Shown here one piece after another: positions 17,916 to 25,738 of a DNA stretch of 64,000 bases (position 1 is its first letter; each line of letters starts with the position of its first letter). Below the pieces are notes generated by a model that did no database searches, was not told where the DNA came from, and saw only the letters and a program-made list of their open reading frames with translations. Position numbers and translations under genes: made by a program. Source of the DNA: JALYGJ01 sp963781705. Its GTDB lineage: Bacteria; Chloroflexota; Limnocylindria; Limnocylindrales; CSP1-4. Where the stretch lies: the NCBI GenBank assembly GCA_963781705.1, contig CAWAGP010000001.1, positions 186,001-250,000 on the forward strand. The letters run 5' to 3'.

Positions 17916-20389
17916 TGAGTGCAGGAGTGGAACGTAAGGTGAGTCGGGAACCGGTCGTCAGGCACTATCGCGGAGCGACGCGCCAAGAAGTCGAACAGGC
18001 GTACCACGATGATGCGGCGCAAGCGTTGCGCGCTGGCTACCTCCCAGTTGCGCAGAATTGGAGCCACGACTGGCAGGGATTCCTGCTGGCCGCGACCTAT
18101 CGCCATGAGCCGACCACTCCGGCGCCCACGACCGAGGCCACCCCGACCTCAGCCATCACGCCCGCGCCTGAGCTGGTAGGCATGCCTGAGCCGGAGACCA
18201 TGCCTGCGTCGGTGGCAATGCCTGCGTCGGCGGCCGATCTCGAAGCGCCGCCTGCGCCCGATCAGCAACCAGCCGTCGCCCATCCCGCGATGGCCGCCCC
18301 CCTGGCTGAGATCACGGTCGAGCCGACCATTGCTCCAGTTGCTGCCGTGGAGGTCGCCCCGGTGGCTCCGCCGATGCCCGAGGCCCCCGGCGGCCCTGCG
18401 CCGGTGCCCAGCGCTCCGCCGGACGAAGAGTTCGTCATCTCCGAGTCATTCAACGACTCACAGCAGTTCGCGCCGCACGGGCAGACCACGCCGATGCCGG
18501 AGCAGGGTGGCTATCCGAGCCAGTTCCCCCAGGCGCCGTCGCGAACCTTTGTGCCGGAACCGACCATGCCGGCGATCGAGCGGTACGACGCTCCTGTCGA
18601 CGTCGTAGTGCCGTCTCCGGCGACGTCGATCATCGAGCCCACGGCGCCGGCGGTGCCGCAGTACCCAGCGCCTGCCCCGCGATCAATTGAGCAGCCACGC
18701 GAACCGCAGTCGATCCCGCAGCAGATGCGGCCGGTCGTTCCGGCACCCCAGCCGGTCGTTCCGGCACCCCAGCCGGTCGTTCCGGCACCCCAGCCGACGC
18801 CGGCTATGCCACCAATGGCCGCGCCTGGCGCAGGTCCGCTGCCGCCAGCGCCTGTTGCGGCCGCGCCGGTCGCACCCGCACCGGAGCCCACCTACTCGCG
18901 GCCATCGGAGTACACCGCGGGACTGACCCAGGGTGACTACTCGGCCTATGCCGACTCGATCTCAACGGACGAGATCGAAGCTGCACAAGAGGCGCCATCG
19001 CCTGCCGCTCCCGCGGTCGTGGACATGGCCGCCGACACAGTGAGCGTCACCCGGCCAGACGATCCTTATGCATTCGAGCAGGTAGCCCCGCAGCCGTATG
19101 TGCCGGCAGCAGCTGAGCCGATCGCCGCGGAGCCGGCTACACCGGAACCGGCGCCGGGGCCGACGCTGGAGCCTGTCGCCCAAGCGACGGTGGCCGAGCC
19201 TGCAGCGCCCGAAAGCGCCCCCGCTGAGCCTGAAGCCACCGCCGGCGCCGCCACCACCGCCACCGCCACGGAACCGGAGGCTTCCGCCGCCGAGCCGGCG
19301 CGGGCGATGAACGAAGGTCGCCAGGCAAAGCTGACCGTCCAGACGCTCGACCTGCACTGCGCCGGCGAGCCGCTGCGCATCATCCGCAGCGGTTTCCCGG
19401 ATGTGCCGAGCATGCCCGTGCTCGAGCGACGCCAATGGGTCAAGGACCACGCCGACCATGTCCGGCGCTCCCTTATCAACGAGCCACGCGGTCACCGCGA
19501 CATGTACGGAGCGATCCTGCTGCCGCCCTATACCGACTACGCCGACATGTGCGTGCTCTTCATGCACAACGAGGGCTACAGCACGATGTGCGGCCACGGC
19601 ATCATCGCCATAACCACGGGTCTCATCGAAGAGGGCCTGTTCCCGGCGACCGAGCCGGTGACCACGATCCGCTACGAAGTGCCGGCCGGCATCGTCGCCG
19701 CCAACGCGGCGACGATGCGCCTCGACGACGGCACGTGGGCGGTCCAAGGTGTGCGCTTCACCAACGTGCCTTCATACCTCGCCGCGCAATCGTTGCCGGT
19801 TCGGCCCGATGGCGTCGAACTGCACGGCATGGCCGCGGAGTACGGCCGCCTGACTGTCGATCTCGCCTTTGGCGGCGCCTACTACGGCATCGTCAACGCG
19901 GCGGAACTGGGTCTGCGCATCGTTCCCGAGCAGGCCGATGCCCTGCGCCGGGCCGGTGCCGCGATCACCGACGTGCTCCGGCGCGAACACACGCCGGCGC
20001 ACCCGACCGACGCCGATCTGAGCTTCGTATACGGGACGATCATCGTCGACTACGACCCGCGCACCTCGCCGGACGGTCGCGCCAAGGACGCACACCTGCG
20101 CAATGCCACGATCTTTGCCGATGCCGAGCTCGACCGTTCGCCGTGCGGCTCGGGCACCAGCGCGATCCTTGCCCAGCTGCATGCCCGAGGCCGCATCAAG
20201 GTCGGCCAGGAGATCGTCAACGCCGGCATCACCGGCGAACACTTCCTGGGTCGCATCGAGGCAGAGACGACGCTCGGTCCATACCCGGCAGTGAGCACCA
20301 GCATTGCCGGCACGGCCTATGTCACCGGCTACTCGACCTTTGTGGTCGACAGCCGTGACCCGCTCGGCGAGGGTTTCCTGCTCAGCTGA
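17912..20389 (+). CDS. Giant fusion: N-terminal conserved domain, Pro/Ala-rich linker and proline racemase/hydroxyproline epimerase
   Basis: An 825-residue frame. Residues 10-65 (VVRHYRGATRQEVEQAYHDD, then LPVAQNWSHDWQGFLLAATY) resemble a short domain found at the start of small membrane proteins. Residues 66-460 are low-complexity Pro/Ala/Glu. Residues 466-825 form a proline racemase-family domain (LHCAGEPLRII) with both catalytic cysteines: Cys560 in MCGHG and Cys745 in SPCGSG. Cys/Cys points to a racemase or 4-hydroxyproline 2-epimerase rather than the Cys/Thr dehydratase. An internal ATG at 19307 could start a free enzyme but lacks a good ribosome site. No membrane helix was seen in the fusion. 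A lost stop between two genes is the main alternative. Confidence 0.8.
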   Translation: MMSAGVERKVSREPVVRHYRGATRQEVEQAYHDDAAQALRAGYLPVAQNWSHDWQGFLLAATYRHEPTTPAPTTEATPTSAITPAPELVGMPEPETMPASVAMPASAADLEAPPAPDQQPAVAHPAMAAPLAEITVEPTIAPVAAVEVAPVAPPMPEAPGGPAPVPSAPPDEEFVISESFNDSQQFAPHGQTTPMPEQGGYPSQFPQAPSRTFVPEPTMPAIERYDAPVDVVVPSPATSIIEPTAPAVPQYPAPAPRSIEQPREPQSIPQQMRPVVPAPQPVVPAPQPVVPAPQPTPAMPPMAAPGAGPLPPAPVAAAPVAPAPEPTYSRPSEYTAGLTQGDYSAYADSISTDEIEAAQEAPSPAAPAVVDMAADTVSVTRPDDPYAFEQVAPQPYVPAAAEPIAAEPATPEPAPGPTLEPVAQATVAEPAAPESAPAEPEATAGAATTATATEPEASAAEPARAMNEGRQAKLTVQTLDLHCAGEPLRIIRSGFPDVPSMPVLERRQWVKDHADHVRRSLINEPRGHRDMYGAILLPPYTDYADMCVLFMHNEGYSTMCGHGIIAITTGLIEEGLFPATEPVTTIRYEVPAGIVAANAATMRLDDGTWAVQGVRFTNVPSYLAAQSLPVRPDGVELHGMAAEYGRLTVDLAFGGAYYGIVNAAELGLRIVPEQADALRRAGAAITDVLRREHTPAHPTDADLSFVYGTIIVDYDPRTSPDGRAKDAHLRNATIFADAELDRSPCGSGTSAILAQLHARGRIKVGQEIVNAGITGEHFLGRIEAETTLGPYPAVSTSIAGTAYVTGYSTFVVDSRDPLGEGFLLS
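18731..18793 (+). repeat. Three perfect 21-bp tandem repeats
   Basis: The unit CCGGTCGTTCCGGCACCCCA plus G occurs at 18731-18751, 18752-18772 and 18773-18793 without a mismatch. It encodes PVVPAPQ three times in the Pro-rich linker. Identical copies imply recent expansion and likely length variation between strains. Confidence 0.95.
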
Positions 20390-20718
20390 CGCGGGTACGG
20401 CCCGGCGATCTGGTCCGGCAACGCGGCTTCGTACCGCCTGCATTCTTGCGAGCGCCAGCGTGAGGGCGATAGTGCCCGCAAGAGTCGCCGCGCAGGTCGG
20501 TCGGAGCGTGCTTATCGACAAAAGTCTCCGCCGCTACCAACCGACACGGTAGCGGCCGTCGATCGGGCGGCGAGTCGGGAGCTGTTGCTTAGCCTGACCC
20601 TCCGGCATCGCTTGCGCTAAGAATGCGGGCGGCACCGCTCCGCACAAGGCCGGAAAGCGGCCATGGCCATGCGAAATCGCAACCGATCCGGACCGAACTG
20701 TGTTATCCCGGCGTGTGC
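20390..20718. other. 329-base intergenic region before the ECF sigma gene
   Basis: No open frame with coding character is seen on either strand. The notable structure is the stem-loop at 20530-20556. A looser CTTAGC...GCTAAG pair occurs around 20590-20620. The sigma promoter presumably lies in the last 150 bases. Confidence 0.5.
20530..20556. terminator. Nine-base stem-loop downstream of the racemase fusion
   Basis: GCCGCTACC and GGTAGCGGC pair perfectly around the loop AACCGACAC. It lies 141 bases after the racemase stop and lacks a U-run. It could be a Rho-independent-like terminator or a protein site. Confidence 0.4.
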
Positions 20719-21288
20719 ATGGACGACCTCGCGGCGCGCCTGGCCGAAGACCTCGACGGCTCCTTTGAGGAGCTGGTTCAGCGGCACGAGGACCTCGTCT
20801 TCGGCGTGGCGCTGCGTGTGCTGCGCGACAGTGGTCGGGCGGAGGACATCGCCCAGGAGGCGTTCGTGCGGGCTTATCGGGCGCTGAAGACGTACCCCAG
20901 CAAGCGGGTCAGCGAGCTCCAGCCACGGCCGTGGCTGGCCCGCATCACGCTCAATCTGGCGCGCAACGAGGTTCGTCGAGTTCAGCGGCACGATGACCTC
21001 GACGCAGCCGCCGAGCAGATCGCGGCGCCCGACGAGGGACCGCTGCGACGCGCCGAGCGAAGCGATGAGCGGCGGATGTGGGCGCGCCTGCTGGCGGGCC
21101 TGCCGCAGCGCTACGGCCTGGCCGTCGCGCTGCGCCACGTCGACGGCCTGTCGTACGACGAGCTGGCGGTGACCCTCGACCGACCACTCGGCAGTGTCAA
21201 GTCAGATGTCCACCGCGGACTGGCGTTGCTGCGCGCCGCCTACGACGCCGAGCAGCGCCGCATCGCCACCAGGGAGGCACAGTCGTGA
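20719..21288 (+). CDS. ECF sigma factor coupled to a DNA-alkylation repair gene
   Basis: A 189-residue ECF sigma. Sigma-2 spans DGSFEELVQRHEDLVFGVAL and AEDIAQEAFVRAYRALKTYP (residues 15-60), with WLARITLNLARNEVRR. Sigma-4 spans LLAGLPQRYGLAVALRHVDG, then SYDELAVTLDRPLGSVKSDV (about 118-160). The ATG at 20719 is used; a GTG two codons earlier is also possible. Its TGA overlaps the GTG of the methyltransferase-Ada gene (GTGA, 21285-21288), the position where an anti-sigma would normally be. This suggests the sigma and the repair protein act together. Confidence 0.9.
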   Translation: MDDLAARLAEDLDGSFEELVQRHEDLVFGVALRVLRDSGRAEDIAQEAFVRAYRALKTYPSKRVSELQPRPWLARITLNLARNEVRRVQRHDDLDAAAEQIAAPDEGPLRRAERSDERRMWARLLAGLPQRYGLAVALRHVDGLSYDELAVTLDRPLGSVKSDVHRGLALLRAAYDAEQRRIATREAQS

Positions 21289-22097
21289 ACGACGACCGAT
21301 TGATAGTGACTGGCCTGCACAGCCTCCGCCGCCACGCACCCGCCAGCCTGGCGCCGAGGGTCTTCGACGAGCTCGGCCTGTCCGACGCGTACGTCGAAGT
21401 CGACGGCCCCATCGGACCGCTATTCGTGGCTTTTGGCGCGCGCGGCATCTCGCTCGTGGAACGCGCCGGTCCTGGCCACGACGCGGGCGCATTCGAAGAG
21501 CAGTTCCGCGCGACGGTCGGACGGCCGGTGCACCGCGTAACGAAGGCGCCGCAGCTGATCGAGCGCGTCATCGAGGCGCGCGTTTGGGGCCGTCGACGGC
21601 TCGATCGACCCGTGCCGCTCGACCTCCACCAGCTGCCCGAATTCGAGCGCCAGGTCCTGCTCAAGGTGCTCGAGATCCCGCGCGGCGAGGTCCGACCGTA
21701 TGCCTGGGTGGCCGCCGAGTTGGGGCGGCCGCTGGCCGTCCGCGCGGTCGGCAACGCCGTCGCTCGGAACCCGGTGCCGTTCGTCGTGCCCTGCCATCGG
21801 GTGGTGCGCAGCGACGGACGCATCGGCCAGTACGGCGCCGGGGGACCGCAGGCCAAGCGGGCCGTGCTCGAGGCCGAAGGCATGGACACTGCTGAGATGG
21901 AGCGGCTGCCGGCCGCCGGCATCCGCTTCGTCGGCTCCGACACCACCGGTATCTACTGCTATCCCTCGTGCCGTAACGCCCGGCGGATCACGGCGCAGCA
22001 CCGGGTCGCCTTCCGCTCGGCAGACGATTCCCGCCGGGCCGGCTACCGGCCCTGCCAGACCTGCCGCCCGGTTGACGCGCCCTTCCGCGCCGCCTGA
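21285..22097 (+). CDS. O6-methylguanine-DNA methyltransferase fused to a C-terminal Ada zinc domain (reversed order)
   Basis: A 270-residue protein. Residues 1-35 (LIVTGLHSLRRHAPASLAPR) are an unassigned leader. Residues 36-205 form an MGMT domain with the winged helix (PEFERQVLLKVLEIPRGEVR) and the acceptor PCHR motif with Cys170 in FVVPCHRVVRSDG. Residues 213-265 form an Ada methylphosphotriester domain with Cys225, Cys229, Cys257 and Cys260, spaced 4-28-3 (Ada itself is about 4-27-3). E. coli Ada has the zinc domain first, then an AraC helix-turn-helix, then MGMT. Here the order is inverted and the AraC part is absent. The gene is coupled to an ECF sigma, so methyl-triester sensing may feed that sigma rather than an AraC domain. 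Confidence 0.9.
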   Translation: MNDDRLIVTGLHSLRRHAPASLAPRVFDELGLSDAYVEVDGPIGPLFVAFGARGISLVERAGPGHDAGAFEEQFRATVGRPVHRVTKAPQLIERVIEARVWGRRRLDRPVPLDLHQLPEFERQVLLKVLEIPRGEVRPYAWVAAELGRPLAVRAVGNAVARNPVPFVVPCHRVVRSDGRIGQYGAGGPQAKRAVLEAEGMDTAEMERLPAAGIRFVGSDTTGIYCYPSCRNARRITAQHRVAFRSADDSRRAGYRPCQTCRPVDAPFRAA

Positions 22098-22116
22098 CAA
22101 GGCCATCCCGAGCTCC

Positions 22117-22989
22117 TCAGACGATCGGCTTGCGGGCACGCGCTATGACCACCGGCGCGTGCCAGCGGAAGTCGCGTACCGCCAGCCGGCTCAGCCGGCG
22201 TCGCGCATTGCGCTCCAGTTCGTCCCGCTGCGTGTCGCCGAGCACGCCCAGCAGCTCGCGCTCGTCATAGGCCAGCTTGTATTCGAGATAGCCGTCCATG
22301 GTCCATTGATAGACGAGCATGTCTTCGCGCGCGCTGACCCGCTCGAACCCAGCGCGGCGTAGCTCGTCGGCCGCCGCGCGAGTCGAGCGGACGTCACCCG
22401 CCCGCTGCTCGTCGGGGAAGTCGGGCTCATCGATGTCGAGGTCGAGAACTGCCTCGTCGAACTCCTCCGCTGCCCGGAACGGCTCGCGTGAATCCCGATC
22501 GAGCCAGGTCACATAGGCGATCATGCCGCCCGGCCGCAGCACGCGGTGAGCCTCCCGCAACGCGGCCGGGCGGTCGGGCACCAGCTGCAGCACGAAGGAC
22601 GAGACGACCAGGTCGACCGACTGATCCGCCAGCGGCAACTGGTCGGCTGGCGCATGCACGAACCTGACTGGCCGCTCCGGCGCGCCGACTTCGTTCACAC
22701 GGCGGCGGGCGGTCTCGAGCATGCCGCGCGAAGCATCGCTGGCCAGCAGCCCGGCCTGTGGCCAGCGCTCGAGCGCCGCCAGCAACACGGTCCCGGTGCC
22801 CACGCCGATCTCGAGCATGGTCAGCTGTGGATCGCGGCGCCGCTCGACGAAATCGGTCGCCAGGTCGAGCACCCGGCGGGAGGTCTGCTCCAGTACGGGT
22901 GCCCAGTAGCGCTCGTAATCGGCGGCATGAAGGTCATAGCGCTCGACGATCGGGGTCGGCGAGCGATCCGCAGCGTCGGACAGTGCCAA
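22117..22989 (-). CDS. SAM-dependent class I methyltransferase
   Basis: A methyltransferase-11 type enzyme of about 290 residues. Motif I is MLEIGVGTGTVLLAALERWP, followed by LLASDASRGMLETARRR, the acidic-loop region HAPADQLPLADQSVDLVVSS and HRVLRPGGMIAYVTW. The substrate is unknown. The TTG at 22989 (LALSDAADRSP) is chosen because AGGAGG lies four bases upstream, whereas the in-frame ATG at 23052 has no good site and adds an unrelated Arg-rich leader. Convergent with the repair gene, 19 bases apart. Confidence 0.85.
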   Translation of the reverse strand: MALSDAADRSPTPIVERYDLHAADYERYWAPVLEQTSRRVLDLATDFVERRRDPQLTMLEIGVGTGTVLLAALERWPQAGLLASDASRGMLETARRRVNEVGAPERPVRFVHAPADQLPLADQSVDLVVSSFVLQLVPDRPAALREAHRVLRPGGMIAYVTWLDRDSREPFRAAEEFDEAVLDLDIDEPDFPDEQRAGDVRSTRAAADELRRAGFERVSAREDMLVYQWTMDGYLEYKLAYDERELLGVLGDTQRDELERNARRRLSRLAVRDFRWHAPVVIARARKPIV

Positions 22990-22993
22990 GAAA

Positions 22994-22999
22994 CCTCCT
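22994..22999 (-). promoter_or_regulatory. Ribosome binding site that decides a TTG start
   Basis: On the minus strand AGGAGG is followed by TTTC and then TTG (22989-22987). It is the only strong Shine-Dalgarno near the methyltransferase start and argues against the upstream ATG. Confidence 0.7.
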
Positions 23000-23104
23000 C
23001 GCCCGGTGTGGCGTGGCGCAGCCGCGCGACCGTCGATGACCGACCGTGTCATCACTCGCGCCGCTCGATCATAGACGGGCTGGGGCGCTGCTAACCTCCG
23101 GGCG

Positions 23105-25324
23105 GTGGGCGACACAGGCTTGCCGCTCGAGCCTGGTCGCGACTCGGACGGTGTTCGCAGGTTGGACGTGTCCGGGACCCGCGCGCTTCTTCGGCGCGGC
23201 TCCGGCACGCCGTGGTGGCTGGCATTCGGCCTGGTCGCGGGCGCGTTGGCGCTGATTGCGCTGGCGATCACCGCCTACACCGTCCTGCTGCCGCCGCCCA
23301 ACCCTTCGACGGCCGTGCTCGACCTCGCGCCGGCAAGCGAGCTCGATCAGAACTGGGGCTCGTACCTGTCGGAACGGGAATGGGGCACGCCGCGCGAGGC
23401 CGTCGGCAGCGATGGCTGGGGGCTCAGCTGGCTCGGCGCGATCACCACCGACTACCGCTATGGCGCCGACGGCATCGCCGGCATGACCGATGCCAGCGGC
23501 ATCTTCCGACTTGGCTGGGCGTTCTGGGACGGCACGCAGAACCACGTTACGGAGCGCTTCAACGGCTACACCAATCCGCAGGGCCCGGCCGGCGAGCAGA
23601 TCACCGACGACCGCGTGTTCCGCGAGAACGAGCCGACGCACGCCTACGAGCGCATGACGTACGACTATCCGGCGGCCAGCGACTGGTTCGTCATAGACCT
23701 CGAGACGGCGCGCTACGACTCGACGAGCATGACCATGGTCGCGACGGTCACCAACACGACCAGTGAACCGCGCCAGCTCGATGTCGTGTTCAAGGGTTGG
23801 CTGGCGCCTGGCAGCCTCGTCGATCCGTTGCCCGACGGCCTGCTGCTGCACGGCACCGATTCCGTCGTGGCGGTCGTCGGCCAGACGCCGAGTAGCTGGC
23901 AGATCACCTCGGACAAGGGGGCGCTGGATACCAACCTGCGCAGTGGCGGCCTGGGAGGCGACCTGGGCGGAAACATCGGCGCACTCGCGTATCGACTCGA
24001 GATACCGGCGGGCGCCCAGAGCGTCATCCGCATTGGCATCGCACAGAGCAAGCTGGGCGATCCGACGGCTGACGCCGAACAGGCCGGGGCGCACGCGGCC
24101 GACGCGGCGCGCGCGGTGCTGAACGAAAGTGACGAGATCGTCGCACAGCGCCGACAAGAAGCGAACGGCTTCTTCGCCGGTGAGGTGACCAAGTACGAGC
24201 CGCTCTACCGCCAGGCGTTAATGAGCCTGATCTGGAACGAGACTTACTACCAGTGGGATGGCACCACCGGCGTCGATCCGAACTGGGCCGGCAAGGTCGA
24301 CGCGCACGACGTGCTGATCGTGCCTGACAAATGGGAGTATCCGTCGCTGTCGAGCTGGGCGACGGCATTCGAATCGGTGACCGCGTCGCTGGCTGACCCG
24401 CAGACAGCAGAGGACCAGTTGAGCTTCGTTCTCTCGGATCGTTGGCAGCAGCCCGACGGCCACATACCGTGCGGCGAATGGGTGATGGACCAGGAGTGCC
24501 CGCCCATCTTTGCCTGGGCAGCGTGGCGCGTCTACGAAGTCACCCACGATCGGGCATGGCTGGCGCAGGTCTATGCGGGCCTTCAGCGAAACTACGACTA
24601 CTGGTGGGCCAACAACCAGGTTGGCGATGCGCTGTTCACCGGCGGAGCGCTGGGTATGGACAACCTGCCGCGCAGCCCGGACGCTGGGCCGCAGGTGGAC
24701 GCGTCGGCTTGGATGGCCTTCTTCGCCCGCGACATGGCGCGCATCGCCTCCGAGTTGGGTGATACGCAGACCTCCGAGCGTTACTGGATCGACCGCGGCC
24801 GCATCAGCGACCAGATCAACTCACAGATGTGGGACGACGCGACCGGCTTCTACTACGACCTCAACGCGGACGGCAGCTTAGTCAGCCAGAAGTCGTATGC
24901 CGGGCTGATCCCGCTGGTCGCCGGCGTCGTGCCCGACGAACGGCTACCGGCCGTCCTGTCGGCCTTGCGCGACAGCGCTCAGTTCATGTCGCCAGGGGGT
25001 ATCCGCAGCCTGTCGGCAGCAAGTTCGCTGTACCTGCCCGACACGGCTGGCCGGGGCGTCAGCTCGAACTGGCGCGGCCCCGTCTGGGTGCCGATCAACT
25101 ACCTACTCGTCGAATCCCTGTCGGGCATCGATCCAGCGCTGGCCAGCCAGATCCGGGACCGGGTGGTCAACAACGTCCAACAGGACTGGCAGACGACCGG
25201 TCGGCTGCACGAGTTCTTCGACGGCACCACCGGTGAAGGGCTGGGCGCCGACAACTACGCCGGTGGGACGGCGATGGTGGCAAATCTCATCAATGAGGCG
25301 TGGCCGGCGCAACCCACGCCCTAG
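23105..25324 (+). CDS. Membrane-anchored GH63-type glycosidase
   Basis: A 739-residue protein with a cytosolic start, one signal-anchor helix (WLAFGLVAGALALIALAITA, about 38-60) and a large extracytoplasmic part. An N-terminal beta domain (DGWGLSWLGAITTDYRYGAD, GIFRLGWAFWDGTQ) precedes an (alpha/alpha)6 barrel in the second half: YRQALMSLIWNETYYQWDG, PDKWEYPSLSSWATAFES, GMDNLPRSPD, FYYDLNADG, NWRGPVWVPINYLLVESL and LHEFFDGTTGEGLGADNYAG. These are GH63 (processing alpha-glucosidase/mannosylglycerate hydrolase) landmarks with the usual acidic residues. The substrate may be a compatible-solute glycoside or an exported glucan. The start is GTG 23105. Its stop shares CTAG with the convergent lipoprotein gene. 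Confidence 0.85.
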   Translation: MGDTGLPLEPGRDSDGVRRLDVSGTRALLRRGSGTPWWLAFGLVAGALALIALAITAYTVLLPPPNPSTAVLDLAPASELDQNWGSYLSEREWGTPREAVGSDGWGLSWLGAITTDYRYGADGIAGMTDASGIFRLGWAFWDGTQNHVTERFNGYTNPQGPAGEQITDDRVFRENEPTHAYERMTYDYPAASDWFVIDLETARYDSTSMTMVATVTNTTSEPRQLDVVFKGWLAPGSLVDPLPDGLLLHGTDSVVAVVGQTPSSWQITSDKGALDTNLRSGGLGGDLGGNIGALAYRLEIPAGAQSVIRIGIAQSKLGDPTADAEQAGAHAADAARAVLNESDEIVAQRRQEANGFFAGEVTKYEPLYRQALMSLIWNETYYQWDGTTGVDPNWAGKVDAHDVLIVPDKWEYPSLSSWATAFESVTASLADPQTAEDQLSFVLSDRWQQPDGHIPCGEWVMDQECPPIFAWAAWRVYEVTHDRAWLAQVYAGLQRNYDYWWANNQVGDALFTGGALGMDNLPRSPDAGPQVDASAWMAFFARDMARIASELGDTQTSERYWIDRGRISDQINSQMWDDATGFYYDLNADGSLVSQKSYAGLIPLVAGVVPDERLPAVLSALRDSAQFMSPGGIRSLSAASSLYLPDTAGRGVSSNWRGPVWVPINYLLVESLSGIDPALASQIRDRVVNNVQQDWQTTGRLHEFFDGTTGEGLGADNYAGGTAMVANLINEAWPAQPTP

Positions 25325-25674
25325 CCCGAGGCTGACGCAGCGCCCGTCGGACCAAGCGCGTCGAAGTAACGCAGCGCGTAGCGCTGGCCGCCGTCCACCT
25401 TGAACTGGACGACGATCGGCACGCCGGTCACCAGGTGATCGCGCAAGTGCGGCGCGTTCTGGCCGCCGTTGGTCAGGTCGAGGCGCTGGACCAGGAAGTC
25501 GAGCCACACGCCCGTCGTCGTGTGCAGCATGAAGTCGTTGACCACAGCGACCGATGGGCCGTTGACGACGGTGACCACGCCGGTCACCTCGCCGCACTCG
25601 GTGATCGAGCCGCCCACGGTGCACAGCGAAGTGTCGGCAGAACAGGCGCTGAGCACGGCAGCCACGCCGATCAA
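25321..25674 (-). CDS. Small putative lipoprotein
   Basis: About 117 residues beginning GVAAVLSACSADTS, a lipobox-like Cys after a short hydrophobic stretch, followed by a beta-rich domain (GGSITECGEVTGVVTVVN). The start is uncertain: TTG 25674 gives an unusually short signal, while the hydrophobic run continues upstream (GLGLSLLIG) without an ATG or GTG before the aceE stop at 25739. No family recognised. It follows aceE on the same strand. Confidence 0.6.
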   Translation of the reverse strand: MIGVAAVLSACSADTSLCTVGGSITECGEVTGVVTVVNGPSVAVVNDFMLHTTTGVWLDFLVQRLDLTNGGQNAPHLRDHLVTGVPIVVQFKVDGGQRYALRYFDALGPTGAASASG

Positions 25675-25738
25675 CAGCGACAGGCCGAGCCCGACCGGGC
25701 CGGCGAGACGGTGCGAGCCAGCCGTGACGGCGCTCGCC

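Noticed and set aside
19772..20521. Minus-strand frame with a hydrophobic start opposite the racemase
   Set aside because: Only the first 30 residues look like a signal; the rest is the shadow of the racemase domain.
20590..20620. CTTAGC...GCTAAG pair as a terminator
   Set aside because: Six-base arms far apart with no U-run; not distinguishable from chance.
22990..23052. ATG 23052 as start of the methyltransferase
   Set aside because: No ribosome site, and the added residues are an Arg-rich leader unlike the family. The TTG at 22989 has AGGAGG at the right distance.
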